A stretch of 64,000 bases of DNA from Syntrophomonas sp. GTDB taxonomy: Bacteria > Bacillota > Syntrophomonadia > Syntrophomonadales > Syntrophomonadaceae. The notes beneath the pieces are model-generated. The model did no database searches and was not told the origin of the DNA. It worked only from the letters and a program-made list of their open reading frames with translations. The position numbers and the translations under genes were made by a program. The stretch is from contig JAENZN010000003.1 in the NCBI GenBank assembly GCA_016841245.1, positions 1 through 64,000 of the forward strand. Reading direction: 5' to 3'. Positions 59,805 to 64,000 of this stretch are shown one piece after another. Each line of letters starts with the position of its first letter. Positions within the stretch are counted from its first letter, which is position 1.

Positions 59805-60458
59805 ATGGTGGAAACAGGCAGTAGTTCAGGTGAAGGGCGGATGGAGAGAAAAAAAAGAGAATTGCGGCAGAAGATAATAGACGTTGCTATGAAGCTGTTT
59901 GAGCAGCAAGGCTTTTCCAATACTACCATGGAGCAGATTGCAGAAGAAGCCGATGTAGCTCGGAAAACGCTGTACAACTATTTCCCGGTGAAAGAGGCTA
60001 TCGCTGATGAATATGTTAAAGGCATTTCCAACCACCTGGCGCAGGAGGCACTGGCAAAACTTCAAAACCTGCCTGATGCCCGGTCTCGCTTACTTAGCGC
60101 ACTAAACAACGCCTACGGGTGGGTGGAGATCAACCCGGAGCTTACAGGAATTGTTCTCGCCTATCGCTTTAAAACCACGTATCAAGCTTCAGAAAATTAT
60201 CAGTGTTCAGGGAATGAACTTGAAGGAAGGGGTACCTATCGGATTTTAGCTGAGATAATCCGGCAGGGGCAAGAGACTGGAGAAATAAGGTCCGATGTCC
60301 AGTTGAAGCTGCTGGTTCGTTATATTGATTTGATGCGCGGTACTATAGTCTGGGAATGGCTGCAGGATACTTCCGGTTTTGAACTCCGGGAGGAGATCAG
60401 CAAAATGGTGGATATAGTTCTGGATGGCATAAGCAGTAATGAAAAGCGATCGAAATAG
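59805..60458 (+). CDS. TetR-family regulator of dikinase C
   Basis: About 217 residues. HTH at residues 20-65 (IIDVAMKLFEQQGFSNTTME, IAEEADVARKTLYNYFPVKE). Related to the TetR proteins at 47273 and 51297 but more distant. The ATG at 59805 follows GGAGG by 5 bases; a GTG two codons earlier overlaps that site. The dikinase C gene begins 54 bases after its stop. An inverted repeat upstream suggests autoregulation. Confidence 0.9.
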   Translation: MVETGSSSGEGRMERKKRELRQKIIDVAMKLFEQQGFSNTTMEQIAEEADVARKTLYNYFPVKEAIADEYVKGISNHLAQEALAKLQNLPDARSRLLSALNNAYGWVEINPELTGIVLAYRFKTTYQASENYQCSGNELEGRGTYRILAEIIRQGQETGEIRSDVQLKLLVRYIDLMRGTIVWEWLQDTSGFELREEISKMVDIVLDGISSNEKRSK

Positions 60459-60512
60459 AATCATAAGCAGAGTCGATTGATACCTGGCATTTATAGAAAG
60501 GAGCGATGAGTT

Positions 60513-63188
60513 TTGAAGAAGCATTCAGGGAATTTCTTTATCATGTGGGATGAAGCCTTTGAATCAGGAGCTGTTCAAGTGGGGGGGAAAGGTTGGAACC
60601 TGGCGCGGCTGGACAGCTTTGGCTTTAAAGTACCGCCCGGTGGTGTACTGTCAAGCGATGCTTATATGGAGTTCATCAACTACAACGGTTTAAACCGTGA
60701 TATTGCATATATATCAAGCAGAATAACCGCCGCCAACCTCGGCGATTATACTCACGACTTGTCTCAGCTGGAGGAAAAAATCAGATCGGGCTTGATGCCC
60801 CAGACCATTATAGATGAAATATCTGCCGCCCTGCAAAACCTGGGCCTGCTTGATAAGGCGATTGCGGTAAGATCGTCGGCTTCGGCGGAGGATTCGGCTG
60901 CTGCATCTTTTGCCGGAATTCATGAATCTTTTCTGAATGTTCGCGGCCTGGAAAACATACTTGCGGCCATCAAAGGCTGCTATGCCAGTTTGTGGTCAGC
61001 ACGAGCCGCAGCCTACCGGCGCAAGATGAAACTGGATGATAATGAGGTGCTTCCAGCCGTGGTATTGTTGGAAATGGTGGCCGCCCAGGCGGCCGGGGTA
61101 GGTTTCACCTGCGATCCTCAGACCGGACGCCGGGATCTTTTGGTTGTCAATGCCAACTTCGGCCTGGGAGAATCGGTAGTAAGCGGCTCAGTGGAACCGG
61201 ACAGCTATTATCTGGATGCTCAGCCCTGGAATACCGTACCTGCTCTGCTCAAGCGTAATACCGGAAGTAAAAAAGGCTTCACCCGACCTGCGGAGGACGG
61301 AGGCATTGAATTTATATATACCGATGAGCTGTCATCCCGACCAGTCTTGAGCGATGAGGAAATTCAGAAATTGGGCCTGCTGCTGCTGCGGGTTTTTGAC
61401 TCCCTGGGGGAATGCGAACAACAGCAGGATGTAGAATGGGCCTATGATGGCCGGGACTTTTTCTTATTGCAGGCCAGGCCCGTAACTGCCTTGGCCGAAT
61501 ATACATTTACGGCACTTAAAAACCAGCCGATCATATGGTCAAACGGCAATTACCGGGATGCGGCACCTATGGTCATTTCCCCCTTGCAGCGCCGCCTGCT
61601 GAAATATTGGATTGATACTATTCAATACGCTCAGTTTCCCGCCAACGGGTACCAGATACCTGAAGGTTTTGAGTTTTCCCGTTATTTTAACGGGCGGTTA
61701 TACTGCAATATGTCCGCTCTGCAGTGGGCCTACTACGATTGTCTCGGAACCTTGCCCGATTTCTTTAATGACTTCTGGGGAGGACACCAGCCCCAGCTGG
61801 CAATAGATGACCCTGATCCTTATGCAGGAGAGGTCGGACAGGAAAGACAGAAACGCGGTATGAATATGATGAATCTGATTATGGAGGCGGCTGTCGATGC
61901 GTCCTGTATTTTCGCTGAAGTTCCCCGTTGCGCCCAAGCCGTAACCGGGACAGGCTTTGCCCATCTGCCAGACTCAGAGTTTGGCGACAAATACACTGAG
62001 CTGGGAAATATTATAAGGAATTATTGTGATAAATTCACTTTCCTGGCTGCAGTCGGCACTATGCCGGTTATGACCCTGCTGCAAAAGCTGTACGAATACT
62101 TCGGTGCTCGTGCAACTGAGGTTCTGAATGGCTTAATGGTCGGCGGTCAGACTGGAATAACCAGCGCCGATCACGGTTACCGGCTCTTGGAACTGGCCGA
62201 ACTGGCCAGCCGGGATGAGGTTGCAGTCCGGTATTTGACAACTGCGAATTTTAACCCGTTTTTGTGGAGAGAAGAACTGCCGGAAAGTTCTCCCTTCAAA
62301 CAGGCTTTTCGGGCCTTTATAGAGGAGTATGGTCACCGGGGAGTATATGAGCTGGATATTATTAATCCCCGCTGGAAAGAAGACCCCACTTACCCGCTGG
62401 ATATAATTAAGAGCACTATGGCTACCGCCAGGCTTGACAGCCTGAAGACCCAGCAGCAAGTACAGTTTGAGCGGGCCTGGCAAGAGGTGGTGGAAACTGT
62501 CCCCGCCGATACCCGGGAGGAGATTCGCCAGGGGATAAAGGAGGCACAGGAAGGTGCAGCAGTTAGAGAAATGACCAAGTCGGTTCTGGTTATGGCTCTG
62601 GAACCCTACCGCTTGATGGCCCAGGAGCTGGGTAGGCGCCTTTATCGGCGGGGCCTCATTAATGAGCCGGGCGACGTGTTTTTCTGTTCCTGGGCGGATC
62701 TGTTTTCCATATTGCGTGAGGACTGGAATGGAGACGGGCTTCCGGCCCTGGTGGAGTTTAGAAAACTGAGCCAAAAGAAAAAGGCAACCCTTCCTGCTCC
62801 TGATATCATCTGCGGGGAAAAGCCGGTCTTTTCAGAGCCGGTGGGGCAGGGTTCCGGAGACTGTCTGCAAGGAGTAGGGGCAGCGACCGGCAGAGCTTCC
62901 GGCATAGCCAGGTTGATTGCTCACCCGTCCGAAGGAAACCGCCTGCAGCCCGGAGAGATACTGGTAGCACCCTCCACCGACCCGGCATGGACCCCCTTAT
63001 TTTTAAAAGCCGGTGCAATAGTTATGGAAACCGGAGGATTTCTCTCCCATGGAGCCATCGTTGCCCGCGAATATGGAATACCCGCCGTAGTAAATGTAGC
63101 CGGGGCCATGCGAATCATTCAAGATGGACAGGAGATTGTTGTCGATGGTGATGCGGGCAGAGTGCAGAGCGTCCAAAAAGCCCAGTAG
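60513..63188 (+). CDS. Rifamycin-phosphotransferase-like dikinase C
   Basis: An 891-residue paralogue of dikinases A and B, on the opposite strand. The ATP-grasp has GGKGWNLARL, VRSSASAEDSAAASFAG, FGLGESVVSG, DVEWAY and QARPVT. The middle domain contains the family-specific block around DHGYRLLELAEL, and His846 lies in GFLSHGAIVAREYG. The TTG start at 60513 is used because AAAGGAG lies 10 bases upstream and no ATG fits. It follows its own tetR gene and precedes a MATE efflux gene, an arrangement in keeping with drug resistance. The acceptor substrate is not known. Confidence 0.84.
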   Translation: MKKHSGNFFIMWDEAFESGAVQVGGKGWNLARLDSFGFKVPPGGVLSSDAYMEFINYNGLNRDIAYISSRITAANLGDYTHDLSQLEEKIRSGLMPQTIIDEISAALQNLGLLDKAIAVRSSASAEDSAAASFAGIHESFLNVRGLENILAAIKGCYASLWSARAAAYRRKMKLDDNEVLPAVVLLEMVAAQAAGVGFTCDPQTGRRDLLVVNANFGLGESVVSGSVEPDSYYLDAQPWNTVPALLKRNTGSKKGFTRPAEDGGIEFIYTDELSSRPVLSDEEIQKLGLLLLRVFDSLGECEQQQDVEWAYDGRDFFLLQARPVTALAEYTFTALKNQPIIWSNGNYRDAAPMVISPLQRRLLKYWIDTIQYAQFPANGYQIPEGFEFSRYFNGRLYCNMSALQWAYYDCLGTLPDFFNDFWGGHQPQLAIDDPDPYAGEVGQERQKRGMNMMNLIMEAAVDASCIFAEVPRCAQAVTGTGFAHLPDSEFGDKYTELGNIIRNYCDKFTFLAAVGTMPVMTLLQKLYEYFGARATEVLNGLMVGGQTGITSADHGYRLLELAELASRDEVAVRYLTTANFNPFLWREELPESSPFKQAFRAFIEEYGHRGVYELDIINPRWKEDPTYPLDIIKSTMATARLDSLKTQQQVQFERAWQEVVETVPADTREEIRQGIKEAQEGAAVREMTKSVLVMALEPYRLMAQELGRRLYRRGLINEPGDVFFCSWADLFSILREDWNGDGLPALVEFRKLSQKKKATLPAPDIICGEKPVFSEPVGQGSGDCLQGVGAATGRASGIARLIAHPSEGNRLQPGEILVAPSTDPAWTPLFLKAGAIVMETGGFLSHGAIVAREYGIPAVVNVAGAMRIIQDGQEIVVDGDAGRVQSVQKAQ

Positions 63189-63451
63189 CTGCGTTATTAA
63201 CAAAAGTCCGTTCAATCGACGTACTTAAGTACGCCTCAATCACGGCCTTTTATTAATGCCTTGCTCTTGAACTTTTTGCCTCGCTCTGGAAGATGCGACT
63301 TTTCAGACAGCCTGAGTGGAAAACAAGGGGACTAGTTGGACTAATCCAAGTTGCGGGAGTGCAGCCGCGGATTAGGCTCATAATTACCAGCTCTTAAAGT
63401 TCTGACCTGTAGCGGAAGCAAAATTTGTTAAAAAACACTGAGGGGTATTGG
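63189..63451. other. Intergenic region before the MATE gene
   Basis: No gene. CGTACTTAAGTACG at 63220-63233 is a perfect 14-bp palindrome shortly after the dikinase C stop. No strong terminator. The segment 63301-63450 should contain the MATE promoter, not placed. Confidence 0.45.
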
Positions 63452-64000
63452 ATGGATCATTCTAAACAATTGGGAGAAGGCAATATCAGCACGCTTCTTA
63501 TAAAATTCTCCACACCCGCTATAGTTGGAATGACAGTGAGTGCCTTATATAACATTGTGGACCGGATTTTCGTGGGCCGGGGGGTTGGGTCCCTGGCCAT
63601 TGCCGGTACCACTATTGTATTCCCTGTTACGCTTATCATTATGGCCTTTTCCATGCTGGTAGGGATGGGAGCCACCTCCTTGATATCCATCAGATTGGGC
63701 GAAAAGAAAAAGGCGGAGGCCGAATTAATAGCGGGAAATGCCCTGCTTTTGCTGATTATTATTTCATTAGCCCTGACCATTCCGGGTTTGCTTTTCCTGA
63801 CTCCTTTATTGCAGTTATTGGGAGCCAGTAATGATGTATTACCCTATGCCAGCGACTACTTGAGAATAATCTTGCTGGGGACAGTATTATTGGGAATAAG
63901 CCTTGGCATGAACAATTTCATACGCGCCGAAGGAAATCCCCGCACAGCTATGTATACTATGCTTGTTGCAGCAGTTGCCAACATTATTCTGGATTATTAT
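63452..64000 (+). CDS. MATE-family efflux transporter, 5' part
   Basis: The first 183 residues of a multidrug and toxin extrusion protein; the gene runs out of the window. It starts MDHSKQLGEGNISTLLIKFS, continues with PAIVGMTVSALYNIVDRIFVG and GVGSLAIAGTTIVFP, the typical first two helices, and MGATSLISIRLGEKKK follows. GAGGGG lies before the ATG. It uses sodium or proton gradients to export cationic drugs. Placed after the tetR-dikinase C unit, it may belong to the same resistance group. Confidence 0.88.
   Translation, partial: MDHSKQLGEGNISTLLIKFSTPAIVGMTVSALYNIVDRIFVGRGVGSLAIAGTTIVFPVTLIIMAFSMLVGMGATSLISIRLGEKKKAEAELIAGNALLLLIIISLALTIPGLLFLTPLLQLLGASNDVLPYASDYLRIILLGTVLLGISLGMNNFIRAEGNPRTAMYTMLVAAVANIILDYY

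Overview
The window looks like chromosome from an anaerobic, low-to-mid GC Firmicute of the Clostridia, possibly a Syntrophomonadaceae or Peptococcaceae relative. The grounds are the Bacillus/Clostridium-type ribosome binding sites, many TTG and GTG starts, lipoproteins without an outer-membrane apparatus, a butyrate-type CoA-transferase, and a dispersed short GGGGAC/GTCCCC palindrome of the kind seen in spore-forming clostridia. The species is not determined. I see no tRNA, rRNA or CRISPR array. Much of the window is accessory DNA with decayed mobile elements and gene fragments.

Region 1 (1-12151): the right part of an IS21-type element (istB plus four repeats about 22 bp apart), then a Ter-type stress island. 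YceG and TelA/YceH homologues are read leftward. A rightward set follows: PRTase_2/TRSP, StiP-type PRTase/PELOTA, HAD phosphatase, TerD, a P-type calcium ATPase, a 31-residue membrane peptide, and two more TerD proteins ending at a strong terminator. This matches the known Ter-linked nucleoside-like 'biosynthetic module', but no ATP-grasp, HpcH/CitE-type aldolase or TerC gene is visible.

Region 2 (12152-19839): debris (recombinase tail, short MarR gene with a 26-bp perfect palindrome in its promoter, YefM antitoxin stub), then a compact operon of a NitT/Tau-type ABC importer (ATPase, lipoprotein, permease), a methyltransferase, and a radical SAM enzyme of the AmrS (AmmeMemoRadiSam) type fused to a cytosolic BtuF/TroA-like binding domain. 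A molybdate-type TOBE regulator converges on it. I consider this operon one of the two best candidates for an undescribed system.

Region 3 (20397-41449): a GH130 glycoside phosphorylase/hydrolase, a membrane-anchored beta-propeller phytase, a MEMO-family lipoprotein overlapping a large alpha-2-macroglobulin without a thioester, an alpha/beta hydrolase with its TetR, a CoA-transferase, a TetR locus with two decayed tandem copies followed by a CPBP protease and an MFS pump, an SDR with a MerR regulator, and a second NitT/Tau-type importer.

Region 4 (41467-64000): the second candidate system. Four proteins of the rifamycin-phosphotransferase architecture (ATP-grasp, middle domain, swivelling phosphohistidine domain) lie here, and three have a full TetR gene directly upstream. 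One is a clear rph whose ATP-grasp region carries an in-frame insertion made of GGGGAC repeats. One TetR has lost its DNA-binding domain. A fifth rph fragment lies at 19171. Between the copies are a histidine kinase/response regulator with a LanFEG-type antimicrobial peptide exporter, a collapsed duplicate of its two permeases, and a chimeric sigma-factor ORF. A MATE efflux gene leaves the window at the right edge. Taken together, the right half reads as a resistance and detoxification region growing by local duplication.
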